Counted from the stretch's first letter, positions 32,908 through 41,758 are shown. The stretch is 64,000 bases of DNA from Roseitalea sp. (GCA_017642895.1 JAEPON010000005.1:62001-126000); one strand, 5' to 3'. Notes: generated by a model from the letters alone, not told the origin. A program made the numbers and translations.

Positions 32908-33606
32908 TCATTGCTTCCGAAGGCTCTTCTTGGTGTCGTCGGGCAATAGCTTCGCGGCGGCAGTGACTGTTCTTCGCGGCAGGCGCGCACCGTTCGTGGT
33001 CAGGAACGACACTAACGCCGCCTCGTCGCGTTTTCCGGCCTCTCGCACCCAGGAACCGATTGCCTTTTGCACGTAATCGTCTGGGTCCTCGGCCAGTATC
33101 TCCGCAATCCGAAACGCATCGGTCACTTCCCCGCGTTTGATGAAGGCGTGCGTCGCCACCAACGCTGTCCGCCGTTCATGTGGATTCTCCGACTGCGCCA
33201 ATCGGTCGAGTATCGAACGGTCCTTGTCGACTAGGTACTCACCAATCACGTGCGGCGCTGCCCGGTCAACGAAGTCCCAGTTGTTCAGCCGGTCGTGACG
33301 TCGCAGATACAAGTCAAAAAGCGCCTTGCTGTGTGCAGGATCGAGGTTCTTCTGCCGCGACTGGAAATCCATGATGGAAACGGCGGCCATTCTGACCTCG
33401 CACCTGTTGTCACTCAGCAGTCCCTCGACCTCTTCCAGCGGCAGCGACGCGAACTGCTTTGCAATCGGAAACACCTTCGGCATGCGCACACCCATGACCT
33501 CGGTTTCAGGATCACCGCCCTTATAGAAACGCGCCACATAGTCGATGTCTTCGGGCTTTGCCTGCGCCTCCAACTCGGCAATGAGCGTCGCCGCCTTGGC
33601 CATCAC
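32908..33606 (-). CDS. DNA alkylation repair protein, AlkD-like
   Basis: 232 residues of HEAT-like repeats typical of AlkC/AlkD DNA glycosylases (YKGGDPETEVMGVRMPKVFPIAKQF, RRHDRLNNWDFVDRAAPHVIGEYL, DDYVQKAIGSWVREAGKRD). The NWDxVD sequence carries the conserved Trp and Asp of the AlkD active site, and the R-to-L helix pattern is kept. It would remove bulky or cationic alkyl bases. Last gene of the minus-strand ArsR-AHSA1 operon (4-base overlap). Confidence 0.85.
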   Translation of the reverse strand: MMAKAATLIAELEAQAKPEDIDYVARFYKGGDPETEVMGVRMPKVFPIAKQFASLPLEEVEGLLSDNRCEVRMAAVSIMDFQSRQKNLDPAHSKALFDLYLRRHDRLNNWDFVDRAAPHVIGEYLVDKDRSILDRLAQSENPHERRTALVATHAFIKRGEVTDAFRIAEILAEDPDDYVQKAIGSWVREAGKRDEAALVSFLTTNGARLPRRTVTAAAKLLPDDTKKSLRKQ

Positions 33607-34073
33607 ACGGTCTCGGCGATCAGGGCGTCAAGGTTGCGATAGCTGGCCTCCAGCCCTTCGTCCATCGGGCTTTGCAGGACGCCATCCCGCGTCTCTTCGC
33701 TGTCATAGTGCAAGCTCATGGTCACAGTAGTCTGGCCGTCGGTCTCGCGGAAGACCTGCTCGACCAGGGTTTCATTGTCTGGAAAGATATCGAAGGTTTC
33801 CGTCAACAGGAGCCGACGCTCCGGTTCGATCTCGCGGAACCTCCCATAAGCCGACATACGTCCGTCCGCCCATTCCCAGACATAGCGATAGGCTCCGCCG
33901 ATGGTCAGGTCGATGTCACATTCCGGCATGGTGTGACCGGACGGGCCGGTCAGCCAGCGCTTCACCAGATCTGGTTCGGTATGGGCGCGCCAGACCATTG
34001 ATACGGGCGCATTGAAGCTGCGGGTGATTTCAATCGTCGTGTCGGTCGGGGTGGTCATGCGAAGCGGTGTCAT
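33603..34073 (-). CDS. SRPBCC/AHSA1-family protein (cassette 3)
   Basis: 156 residues with an AHSA1 domain (IEITRSFNAPVSMVWRAHTEPDLVKRWLTGPSGHTMPECDIDLTIGGAYRYVWEWADG). Coupled by 4-base overlaps to the ArsR gene upstream and the AlkD-like gene downstream. Ligand unknown. Confidence 0.85.
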   Translation of the reverse strand: MTPLRMTTPTDTTIEITRSFNAPVSMVWRAHTEPDLVKRWLTGPSGHTMPECDIDLTIGGAYRYVWEWADGRMSAYGRFREIEPERRLLLTETFDIFPDNETLVEQVFRETDGQTTVTMSLHYDSEETRDGVLQSPMDEGLEASYRNLDALIAETV

Positions 34074-34402
34074 CGCGTCTCGTCCTCCTGTTTAAGCTGC
34101 TCCAGAACGTCATCGAGCCTTGCATAGTTCGCTTGCCAGACATCCCGGTAGCGATTCAGCCAGTCGTCTATGGCCGCAAAAGCGGCCGGTTCGATGCGGC
34201 GCGGTCTCGAGTTTCCGTCAATGCGTGTCGAGATCAGTCCCGCCTGCTCCAGTACCTTGAGATGACGTGAGATGGAGGGCTGAGACATGGCGAACGGTTC
34301 GCGGATCTCATCGACTGTGGCCTCTCCTTCGGCAAGCCGCGCAAGAATGGCACGACGTGTGGGATCGGCGAGCGCTTGAAAGACTGAGTCGAGCTGGGTC
34401 AT
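34070..34402 (-). CDS. ArsR-family regulator (cassette 3)
   Basis: 110 residues; winged helix SVFQALADPTRRAILARLAEGEATVDEIREPFAMSQPSISRHLKVLEQAGLI. Heads the minus-strand operon ArsR-AHSA1-AlkD. Its promoter side carries the palindrome 34410-34433 and is shared, back to back, with the cassette 4 ArsR gene. Confidence 0.85.
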   Translation of the reverse strand: MTQLDSVFQALADPTRRAILARLAEGEATVDEIREPFAMSQPSISRHLKVLEQAGLISTRIDGNSRPRRIEPAAFAAIDDWLNRYRDVWQANYARLDDVLEQLKQEDETR

Positions 34403-34409
34403 TCGGTCA

Positions 34410-34433
34410 CTATATAACTTATCCGCTATATAG
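34410..34433. promoter_or_regulatory. ArsR-type operator 3
   Basis: CTATATA (34410-34416) and TATATAG (34427-34433) are perfect inverted repeats 10 bases apart, 8 bases upstream of the cassette 3 ArsR start on the minus strand. Confidence 0.6.
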
Positions 34434-34511
34434 CAAGATCAGACTATAAGGCTAAAGCGCTCACGTACCGCCAACACCGACAGGGCGCAACCGAGCGTGT
34501 CGTCGTATAAA

Positions 34512-34531
34512 AGTAAGGGTTTTTCCTTACT
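34512..34531. promoter_or_regulatory. ArsR-type operator 4
   Basis: AGTAAGG (34512-34518) and CCTTACT (34525-34531) are perfect inverted repeats 6 bases apart, 40 bases before the cassette 4 ArsR ATG. A transcript hairpin is possible, but there is no T-run, so an operator is more likely. Confidence 0.6.
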
Positions 34532-34570
34532 GTCATTGACTCCACACAGAGCACGGCATTACTAAGGGAT

Positions 34571-34912
34571 ATGTCTAAGTATGAATCGACCCTCGATCTC
34601 TGCTTCTCCGCGCTCGGTGATCCGACACGGCGTATGATCCTTCAACGCCTTGCACGGGGCGAGGCGACTGTGAGCGAGCTCGCAGAGCCTCATGACATGG
34701 CTCTGCCGTCGTTTATGGAGCATTTGAAGAAGCTAGAAGCCGCCAACCTCGTCACATCCAAGAAGGAAGGGCGGACCCGCATATGCGAGATGGCGCCGGA
34801 TGCGTTCACCCCAGCCAAGGACTGGCTGACGGAGCAGAGCGCGATCTGGGAAGGACGCCTCGACCGCTTTGACGACTACATCAAAAACCTCATGCAGGAG
34901 CGAAACAAATGA
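34571..34912 (+). CDS. ArsR-family regulator (cassette 4)
   Basis: 113 residues; winged helix LCFSALGDPTRRMILQRLARGEATVSELAEPHDMALPSFMEHLKKLEAANLV. The recognition helix (MALPSFMEHLKKL) differs clearly from those of the other three ArsR proteins (SQSAVSQHLRIL, SQPAVSKHLVVL, SQPSISRHLKVL), in step with its different operator. Heads a three-gene operon. Confidence 0.85.
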   Translation: MSKYESTLDLCFSALGDPTRRMILQRLARGEATVSELAEPHDMALPSFMEHLKKLEAANLVTSKKEGRTRICEMAPDAFTPAKDWLTEQSAIWEGRLDRFDDYIKNLMQERNK

Positions 34913-35376
34913 AACTCGACCCTAAAACCGACCTGACCTTCACCCGCACGATCAACGCGCCTCGCGCCCTGCTTTGGGAGTGCTGGACCACACCGAAGCA
35001 CATCAAGAATTTCTTTGTGCCCAAGCCGCACGGGATCGACGCCTGCGAGATCGACCTTCGGGTCGGCGGCAAGTTCAACACGACGATGAACGTCGAAGGC
35101 AACAAGATGGAGAACGAAGGCGTCTATCTCGAAGTCGTCGAAGGCGAACGTCTGGTCTTCACCGACACCTATAGCGAAGGGTGGAAGCCCGCCGCCGATC
35201 CCTTCATGACGGCGATCATCGAGTTTGCCGACGATGGGAATGGTGGCACGACCTACACGGCGACCGCCCGGCACCGCTCACCGGAAGCCCGTCAAAGCCA
35301 TGAGGACATGGGGTTCTACGATGGGTGGGGAACCGTGGCCGATCAACTCGAAGAATATGCAGGGACCCTTAAGTGA
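34909..35376 (+). CDS. SRPBCC/AHSA1-family protein (cassette 4)
   Basis: 155 residues with an AHSA1 domain (LTFTRTINAPRALLWECWTTPKHIKNFFVPKPHGIDACEIDLRVGGKFNTTM). Typical member of the ArsR-linked AHSA1 branch. Overlaps the ArsR gene and the GFA gene by 4 bases each. Confidence 0.85.
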   Translation: MKLDPKTDLTFTRTINAPRALLWECWTTPKHIKNFFVPKPHGIDACEIDLRVGGKFNTTMNVEGNKMENEGVYLEVVEGERLVFTDTYSEGWKPAADPFMTAIIEFADDGNGGTTYTATARHRSPEARQSHEDMGFYDGWGTVADQLEEYAGTLK

Positions 35377-35858
35377 TCGAAGGCACCTCAACTCGATCAG
35401 GTGGGTGTCAATGCGGTGCGGTTCGTTTCCGCGCCGCCGCCCTGAGCGACAACCCACATGTCTGCCATTGCCGCATGTGTCAGAAAGCAGCCGGGAACCT
35501 CTTCGGGACGCGCATTGGAGTTCTAGTCAGCGATCTGACCTGGACGCGAGGCGAGCCCTCGAAGTTCTATAGTTCGGAAGGTGTCGCGCGCGGATTTTGC
35601 GCGAACTGCGGCACACCACTTTTCTATCATAATGAAGAAAGTGAGCGAGTCTCTGTCTCGATAGGCGCCTTCGACAGCCCGTCGGACATCGCCCTCGCGT
35701 TCGAATTGGGGATTGAAGGGAAGTTGCCTCAGGTCGCGCAGCTCGCCGCTCTGGAAAACTTCGGTACGAGCGAAGAAGACGACCCGGAAGGCACCGACCT
35801 AGCAAGACGGACATCACGCCAGCATCCCGACCACGATACAGACGACTGGCTGGCCTGA
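35373..35858 (+). CDS. GFA-family (CENP-V/GFA domain) protein
   Basis: 161 residues, GTG start coupled to the AHSA1 stop. The zinc-binding pattern of the GFA fold is complete: GGCQCGAVRF, HCRMCQK and FCANCGTPLF. The family includes glutathione-dependent formaldehyde-activating enzyme, but most members have unknown substrates. Last gene of the cassette 4 operon. Confidence 0.85.
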   Translation: MIEGTSTRSGGCQCGAVRFRAAALSDNPHVCHCRMCQKAAGNLFGTRIGVLVSDLTWTRGEPSKFYSSEGVARGFCANCGTPLFYHNEESERVSVSIGAFDSPSDIALAFELGIEGKLPQVAQLAALENFGTSEEDDPEGTDLARRTSRQHPDHDTDDWLA

Positions 35859-35932
35859 GATGTAGTCTCTGCCGCGCCAAGCCGAAGCGGCAGTCCAATG
35901 GGCACAAAACAATACATCACGTTGATTGGCGA

Positions 35933-36787
35933 TCAGCCAAGCACTGCAGCAAAGTATTCGTCCAGAGAGATCTCCCCCCGGACCGGCGCATTCGCCGTGT
36001 CCGTCTTCCCGTCGATCACCTTTCGGGTCATGCAGGCGTAGGACGCCGCCGCCGCGTCAGAGAACCCGAAGCTGCGAAAGGTCTCTTCCAACGCCTCGCG
36101 CGGGGTTTCCTGAACGTCAACGTCACGCTTCAAGACAATGGCGAAGACGTCGGCAACATGGTTCGCCGTGTAGCGTTCAGGTCCCTCGATATGCTCGATC
36201 CCCACATCCTCGACCCCAGACATCAGACGCCTTGCTGCGGCACTACCCAGATCGTAGGGCGCAACCATCGGGATCGACAGGTCCACCGGGAAGAAACTGG
36301 GCAATCTACCTGTCTCTTTCACCAGCTCAGCCATCCCGACCCAGTTACTCATGTAGTAGCCGCCCCGGTTGATCGCGGCAGGGATCGGCTGCGCCAGCAG
36401 CGCCTGCTCGAAGGCGTAGAGCACTGTCAGATCACCGCAGCGATCCCCCTCGAACGCGCCATAGGTCGATTGCAGCACAACCTTCTCCAGACCGGAGCCG
36501 TCGAGAGCTGCCAAGATCGCGGTCATGTTCGCGCGCTCCTCCTCATCGGTATCGCCCGACGGGTTAGCCGGCGGGTTGAGCAGGAACGCCCGCCGCCCTG
36601 TTCGGAGAACACCTCGCAACGTCTCAACGTCGCGTATGTCGGCTTCTGCAATCCGTGCGCCTGCCACTCCCGGCTCCGCGCGGCGATCCTTGTCACGGGT
36701 CACGACTGTGACTTTCTCGCCCTCGTTCAGCAACGCCCGCACGGTCGCTGATCCAACTTGTCCGGTTCCGCCGAGAATGATGTGCAT
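35933..36787 (-). CDS. NmrA-like NAD(P)H-binding protein
   Basis: 284 residues. The Rossmann start MHIILGGTGQVGSATVRALLNEG has the GxxGxxG-type motif of NmrA/atypical SDR proteins, followed by VVTRDKDR and NPPANPSGDTDEEERANM. No YxxxK catalytic pair is evident, as in redox-sensing NmrA-like proteins. It lies downstream of a WYL regulator, with a strong palindrome in between. Confidence 0.8.
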   Translation of the reverse strand: MHIILGGTGQVGSATVRALLNEGEKVTVVTRDKDRRAEPGVAGARIAEADIRDVETLRGVLRTGRRAFLLNPPANPSGDTDEEERANMTAILAALDGSGLEKVVLQSTYGAFEGDRCGDLTVLYAFEQALLAQPIPAAINRGGYYMSNWVGMAELVKETGRLPSFFPVDLSIPMVAPYDLGSAAARRLMSGVEDVGIEHIEGPERYTANHVADVFAIVLKRDVDVQETPREALEETFRSFGFSDAAAASYACMTRKVIDGKTDTANAPVRGEISLDEYFAAVLG

Positions 36788-36806
36788 GTCTGATCTCTCC
36801 TTTCCT

Positions 36807-36844
36807 GGTTCTGTCGGACCCTAATCCGGTCGTCCGACAGAACC
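36807..36844. promoter_or_regulatory. Long palindromic operator before the NmrA-like gene
   Basis: GGTTCTGTCGGAC (36807-36819) and GTCCGACAGAACC (36832-36844) are perfect 13-base inverted repeats, 12 bases apart, in the 72-base gap between the WYL regulator and the NmrA-like gene. No T-run follows on the coding strand, so it is read as an operator rather than a terminator. Confidence 0.6.
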
Positions 36845-36859
36845 TGTCAGGAACATCGC

Positions 36860-37555
36860 TCAGACATTTGCACCCGGCTCGATCCTGCGATACTCGGCCA
36901 AAAGGCTGGCCGCTGACCGGGGGATGTTGTCCTCCAGAACGGTCAGAGCCTCGATACGGTCCATGCGAAAATGCCGGAAAGCTTTGCGCATCTCACACCA
37001 CGCCGCAAGCATTTCGGCCCCGTCAAAAAAGCCGATAACGACAGGCCAGATTGTGCGCGTGGAAGATGTGAAGTCTTTGGTCCGGTACGCCATCTGTAGC
37101 TTCCGGCGGGCGCGTATAGCTCGTCTGATGGTCGCCATTTCTTCCCGCTGATCCCGGTTGGACGGGCCGACCGTCAGACCATTGCGGCGCATCTTCGCCT
37201 CGCCCGTGTCACCCATTCCTTCCGCGATCTTGGACAGGGCTGTCTCCGCTGCATTTGCGAGTTCATCATCGCCTCGCGCCTGTACGAAACGTAACCCGAG
37301 AAGAACTGCATCGGCCTCGTCCCGGCTGAACGTCATTGAAGGAAGGAAATAGCCTGGCTGCAGAATGAAGCCCGTGCCCGCTTCGCCCTCGACGGGTACG
37401 CCAAGCTCCAGCAGTGTGCGCATATCGCGGTAGATCGTGCGTTCCGACACGCCAAACTGATCGGCAAGCGATGCTGCCGTCACCGCCGCTCGATGCTCTC
37501 GTAGCGCTTGAAGGAGCTGAAGAAGTCGGCCGGACCGTTGCATTCTCCAATTCAT
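36860..37555 (-). CDS. WYL-domain transcriptional regulator (YafY family)
   Basis: 231 residues. An N-terminal HTH_11 domain (RLLQLLQALREHRAAVTAASLADQFGVSERTIYRDMRTLLELGVPV) precedes the WYL-type region (ARRKLQMAYRTKDFTSSTRTIWPVVIGFFDGAEMLAAWCEMRKAFRHFRMDRI). WYL domains sense ligands, possibly nucleic-acid derived. Same strand as and directly upstream of the NmrA-like gene, which it probably controls through 36807-36844. ATG at 37543 is an alternative start. Confidence 0.85.
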   Translation of the reverse strand: MNWRMQRSGRLLQLLQALREHRAAVTAASLADQFGVSERTIYRDMRTLLELGVPVEGEAGTGFILQPGYFLPSMTFSRDEADAVLLGLRFVQARGDDELANAAETALSKIAEGMGDTGEAKMRRNGLTVGPSNRDQREEMATIRRAIRARRKLQMAYRTKDFTSSTRTIWPVVIGFFDGAEMLAAWCEMRKAFRHFRMDRIEALTVLEDNIPRSAASLLAEYRRIEPGANV

Positions 37556-37748
37556 ATGGGCTTAGAGCTCAAACTGAAAGCGGACGCCCCATGGAACGGC
37601 AGATTTGTCCGCCTAGTCGACCTCTATGCCACCGATCCGCCGACCTCCTGTCTTTCCGCGCCATAGCACCACTACGCCGTCACCTTTGTTGATCCCGGCC
37701 CAATAGAGGTCTTCTTAGTCGACCCCGTAAGCAATTGCGGGGCCGCGA

Positions 37749-38720
37749 ATGACCGTCCAATCTTTCCGAACAGAAGCGATCGAGCGCGGCTCCCGCATGC
37801 TTCGCACCGCGCTCGGGCCGCATGTGGGCGCCTGGCTCGACGACCCCGCCGTCGTCGAGATCATGCTCAATCCGGACGGCTGTCTTTGGGTGGACCGGCT
37901 CAAGGACGGTCTCGCGGATACCGGCGAGCGACTGGCGCTCGCCGACGGCGAACGGATCGTCCGCTTGGTCGCGCACCATGTCGGCGCAGAGGTCCACGCC
38001 GGCAATCCGCGGGTCTCCGCCGAACTGCCCGAGACGGGGGAGCGGTTCGAGGGCCTTTTGCCGCCGGTCGTGGCGGGACCCGCCTTCGCGATCCGCAAGC
38101 CCGCCGTCGCGGTCTTCACCCTCGACGATTATGTCGCCGCCGAGATCATGTCGGACGCTGAGGCCGACGCGCTTCGTATCGCCGTCGCAGAGCGCCGCAA
38201 CATCCTCGTCGCGGGCGGCACTTCGACCGGCAAGACGACGCTGACCAACGCGTTACTCGCCGAGGTGGCCAAATCCTCCGACCGCGTCGTTCTGATCGAA
38301 GACACGCGCGAACTGCAATGCCTGACGCCAAACCTCGTGGCGCTGCGCACGAAGGACGGCGTCGCGACGCTCTCCGATCTTGTGCGCTCGTCGCTTCGTC
38401 TGCGCCCAGATCGTATCCCCATCGGCGAGGTGCGCGGGTCCGAGGCGCTCGATCTCCTCAAAGCCTGGGGCACTGGTCATCCGGGCGGGGTCGGGACGAT
38501 CCATGCCGGCTCCGCCGTCGGCGCACTGCGCCGTCTCGAACAACTCATCCAGGAAGCCGTCGTCACCGTCCCGCGCGCGCTGATCGCCGAGACCATCGAT
38601 CTCGTCGCCGTGCTTTCCGGCCGCGGGGCCGACCGGCGCCTCGCCGAGCTCGCCCGCGTCACCGGCCTCGACCCCCAAGGCGATTACGCCCTCAGCCACA
38701 AGCAAGGAGACCCTCAGTGA
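37749..38720 (+). CDS. trbB: P-type conjugative transfer ATPase TrbB
   Basis: 323 residues, VirB11-like secretion ATPase. Walker [11 protein letters not shown] starts near residue 156, followed by [42 protein letters not shown] and the hexamer interface region. It powers pilus assembly at the inner face of the membrane. First gene of the trb operon; overlaps trbC by 4 bases. The 193 bases before it contain no gene, only the junction of the cargo block. Confidence 0.95.
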   Translation: MTVQSFRTEAIERGSRMLRTALGPHVGAWLDDPAVVEIMLNPDGCLWVDRLKDGLADTGERLALADGERIVRLVAHHVGAEVHAGNPRVSAELPETGERFEGLLPPVVAGPAFAIRKPAVAVFTLDDYVAAEIMSDAEADALRIAVAERRNILVAGGTSTGKTTLTNALLAEVAKSSDRVVLIEDTRELQCLTPNLVALRTKDGVATLSDLVRSSLRLRPDRIPIGEVRGSEALDLLKAWGTGHPGGVGTIHAGSAVGALRRLEQLIQEAVVTVPRALIAETIDLVAVLSGRGADRRLAELARVTGLDPQGDYALSHKQGDPQ

Positions 38721-39046
38721 CCAGAACATCCATCCTCTATCCGCGCTGGCCATATTACCTGACAGCGCTCGTGCTCGGCTTCCTGATCGCCGATCCGGCT
38801 TACGCGGCCGGCTCCGGGATGCCCTGGGAGGAGCCGCTGCAGGCGATCCTCGAATCCATCGAAGGGCCGGTCGCCAAGATCGTCGCGGTCATCATCATTA
38901 TCATTACCGGGCTGACGCTCGCCTTCGGCGATTCCAGCGGCGGCTTCCGCCGGCTCGTGCAGATCGTGTTCGGCATCTCGATCGCGTTCGCCGCGTCGTC
39001 CTTCTTCCTGACCTTCTTCGACTTCGGCGGCGGAGCCCTCGTCTGA
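38717..39046 (+). CDS. trbC: Conjugal transfer pilin TrbC
   Basis: 109 residues from a GTG overlapping the trbB stop (GTGA). A signal-type N-terminus ends at PAYAAGSG, followed by two hydrophobic segments (IVAVIIIIITGLTLAFG, LVQIVFGISIAFAASSFFLTFF). This is the VirB2/TrbC pilin layout. It is the expected substrate of the TraF peptidase. Confidence 0.9.
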   Translation: MTRTSILYPRWPYYLTALVLGFLIADPAYAAGSGMPWEEPLQAILESIEGPVAKIVAVIIIIITGLTLAFGDSSGGFRRLVQIVFGISIAFAASSFFLTFFDFGGGALV

Positions 39047-39315
39047 TGCAGGACGGCGCCGACATTCCTGGCTTCACGGCCCCGGTCCATCGGGCGCTGA
39101 TCGAGCCGATACTGCTCGGCGGCGCGCCGCGGGCGATTGCAATCGCCAACGGCACGCTCGCAGCGGCCGTCGGCCTGGGTCTCAGACTGTGGATCGTCGG
39201 CCTGTTGCTCTGGCTGGTCGGGCATCTGCTGGCCGTCTGGGCGGCCAAGCGCGATCCGGACATCGTCGACGTCACGCGCCGGCATCTGCGCTTCCCGACC
39301 TGGTTCGAGGCCTGA
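39046..39315 (+). CDS. trbD: Conjugal transfer protein TrbD
   Basis: 89 residues, VirB3-like. The conserved start GFTAPVHRALIEPILLGGAPRAIAIANG is followed by hydrophobic segments and a short cytoplasmic tail (RRHLRFPTWFEA). Inner-membrane component of the mating channel. Its ATG overlaps the trbC stop. Confidence 0.92.
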   Translation: MQDGADIPGFTAPVHRALIEPILLGGAPRAIAIANGTLAAAVGLGLRLWIVGLLLWLVGHLLAVWAAKRDPDIVDVTRRHLRFPTWFEA

Positions 39316-39319
39316 GCCG

Positions 39320-41758
39320 ATGATGCGCCTCGCCGAATATCGCTCCAAAGCCTCGAAGCTCGCCGACTTCCTGCCCTGGGCCGCGCTGATCGCGTCCGGC
39401 GTCGTCCTCAACAAGGACGGCAGCCTTCAGCGCACAGCGCAGTTTCGCGGTCCCGATCTCGACTCGGCGACGCCCGCCGAGCTGGTCGCCACGGCCGGCC
39501 GGCTCAACAGCGCCTTCCGACGCCTTGGATCGGGCTGGGCAGTGTTCGTCGAAGCGCAACGGCTTCCGGCGCGCGATTATCCGCTCTCGGAATTTCCCGA
39601 TCCGGTTTCGGCCGTGGTCGACGCGGAACGCCGCGCACAGTTCGAAGAGGCCGGCTCGCATTTCGAGAGCGCCTATTTCCTGACGCTCGTCTGGATGCCG
39701 CCGGCCGACGATACGAGCCGCGCCGAGCGCTGGCTCTATGAAGGCGTCGAAGACGGCGGCGCCGATCCGCGCGAGCATTTGACCAGCTTCATCGGCCGCA
39801 CCAACAGCCTGCTCGGCCTGCTCGACGGCTTCATGCCGGCGGCGGCGTGGCTCTCCGACGAGGAGACGCTGACCTATCTGCATTCGACGATCTCAGCGCG
39901 CCGCCAGCGCGTGCGCGTCCCCGAGACGCCCATGTATCTCGACGCGCTGCTCGCCGATTGCAGTCTCGTCGGCGGTCTGGCGCCGCGATTAGGCGACGTC
40001 CATCTCAAGACATTGACGATCGTCGGGTTCCCGACCGCGACCTGGCCGGGCCTGCTCGACGAGCTCAACGGTCAGGCCTTCGAATATCGCTGGGCGACCC
40101 GCGCCATCTGTCTCGACAAGACCGACGCGGCCAAGCTCTTCACCCGCATCCGCCGGCAATGGTTCGCCAAGCGAAAGGGCATCGCCGCGATCCTCAAGGA
40201 GGTGATGACCAACGAAGCCTCAACGCTCATGGATTCCGACGCCGCCAACAAGGCGGTCGATGCGGACGAAGCGTTGCAGGAACTCGGCTCGGACATGGTG
40301 GGCGCGGCTTATGTCACCGCCACCGTGACGGTGTGGGACGAGGACGAACGCCGCGCCGAAGCGAAGCTGAAAGCCGTCGAGAAAATCGTCCAGGGTCGCG
40401 ACTTCACTTGCATGGCGGAAACCCTGAACGCGGTCGAAGCCTGGCTCGGATCGCTGCCCGGCCATCTCTACGCCAATGTCCGCCAGCCGCCGCTCTCGAC
40501 GCTGAACCTCGCGCACATGATCCCGCTCTCGGCGGTCTGGGCCGGCCCGGCGCGCAACGACCATCTGGACGGGCCGCCGCTGTTCTTCGCCGATACGGAA
40601 GGGTCGACGCCGTTCCGTTTCTCCACCCATGTGGGCGATGTCGGCCATACGCTGATCGTTGGACCTACGGGCACGGGCAAGAGCGTGCTGTTGGCGCTGA
40701 TGGCCCTTCAATTCCGGCGCTACGCGGATTCCCAAGTCTTCGCCTTCGATTTCGGCGGGTCGATCCGCTGCGCGACACTCGCCATGGGCGGCGACTTCGA
40801 AGATCTCGCCGGGGCGCTGTCGGACGCCGAGGATGCGGTCTCGCTGCAGCCGCTCGCCCGAATCGACGACGCGACCGAACGGAGTTGGGCGCAGGACTGG
40901 GTCGCAGGTCTGCTCGGGCGAGAAGGCGTGACCATCGACCCAACCGCCAAGGATCATCTCTGGTCTGCGTTGACCTCGCTTGCCTCCGCGCCCGTCGAGG
41001 AACGCACCCTCACGGGTTTGTCCGTCCTTTTGCAATCACAGGACCTCAAACGCGCGCTGCAACCCTATTGCATCGGCGGACCATTCGGTCGGCTGCTCGA
41101 CGCCGAGCATGAGGCTCTTGGGGCCGCCGATGTGCAGGCCTTCGAGACCGAAGGCTTGATAGGCACGCCGGCCGCCCCGGCCGTGCTCGCCTATCTCTTC
41201 CATCGTATCGAGGGCCGTCTCGATGGCAGGCCGAGCCTGATCATCGTCGATGAAGGCTGGCTCGCCCTCGACGATGCCACCTTCGGCGGTCAGCTCAAGG
41301 AATGGCTGAAGACGCTGCGCAAGAAGAACGCCAGCGTCGTCTTCGCAACCCAGTCGCTGTCCGACGTGGACGGATCGAATATCGCGCCGGCGATCATCGA
41401 AAGCTGCCCGACACGGGTGTTCCTGCCGAATGAACGCGCTTTCGAGCCGCAGATCGCGACCATCTACCGGCGTTTCGGGCTCAACGACCGGCAGATCGAG
41501 ATCCTCGCCCGCGCGACCCCGAAACGCGACTACTACGCCCAATCCCGGCGCGGCAACCGGCTTTTCGAACTCGGCCTCGGCGAGGTCGCGCTCGCTTTCA
41601 CGGCCGCGTCTTCCAAGACCGATCACGCCGCCATCACTGAAGTGCTCACCGAGCATGGGCCCGGCGGCTTCGCCGCCGCCTGGCTCCAGCACCGCGGCCT
41701 GCAATGGGCCGCGGACCTTCTCAATCCACCAGCAAAGGAAACACAAAATGATCCGTAA
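39320..41758 (+). CDS. trbE: Conjugal transfer ATPase TrbE (VirB4 family)
   Basis: 812 residues. N-terminal VirB4/CagE domain (MMRLAEYRSKASKLADFLPWAALI) and C-terminal ATPase with Walker A GPTGTGKSVLLALM (near residue 448) and Walker B SLIIVDEGWLAL. Energises channel assembly with TrbB and TraG. The in-frame extension upstream to 39137 overlaps trbD out of frame and is rejected. Overlaps trbJ by 11 bases. Confidence 0.95.
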   Translation: MMRLAEYRSKASKLADFLPWAALIASGVVLNKDGSLQRTAQFRGPDLDSATPAELVATAGRLNSAFRRLGSGWAVFVEAQRLPARDYPLSEFPDPVSAVVDAERRAQFEEAGSHFESAYFLTLVWMPPADDTSRAERWLYEGVEDGGADPREHLTSFIGRTNSLLGLLDGFMPAAAWLSDEETLTYLHSTISARRQRVRVPETPMYLDALLADCSLVGGLAPRLGDVHLKTLTIVGFPTATWPGLLDELNGQAFEYRWATRAICLDKTDAAKLFTRIRRQWFAKRKGIAAILKEVMTNEASTLMDSDAANKAVDADEALQELGSDMVGAAYVTATVTVWDEDERRAEAKLKAVEKIVQGRDFTCMAETLNAVEAWLGSLPGHLYANVRQPPLSTLNLAHMIPLSAVWAGPARNDHLDGPPLFFADTEGSTPFRFSTHVGDVGHTLIVGPTGTGKSVLLALMALQFRRYADSQVFAFDFGGSIRCATLAMGGDFEDLAGALSDAEDAVSLQPLARIDDATERSWAQDWVAGLLGREGVTIDPTAKDHLWSALTSLASAPVEERTLTGLSVLLQSQDLKRALQPYCIGGPFGRLLDAEHEALGAADVQAFETEGLIGTPAAPAVLAYLFHRIEGRLDGRPSLIIVDEGWLALDDATFGGQLKEWLKTLRKKNASVVFATQSLSDVDGSNIAPAIIESCPTRVFLPNERAFEPQIATIYRRFGLNDRQIEILARATPKRDYYAQSRRGNRLFELGLGEVALAFTAASSKTDHAAITEVLTEHGPGGFAAAWLQHRGLQWAADLLNPPAKETQNDP

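Noticed and set aside
36807..36844. Terminator reading of the 13-base inverted repeat
   Set aside because: No T-run follows on either strand and it sits directly upstream of a start codon, so an operator is the better reading.
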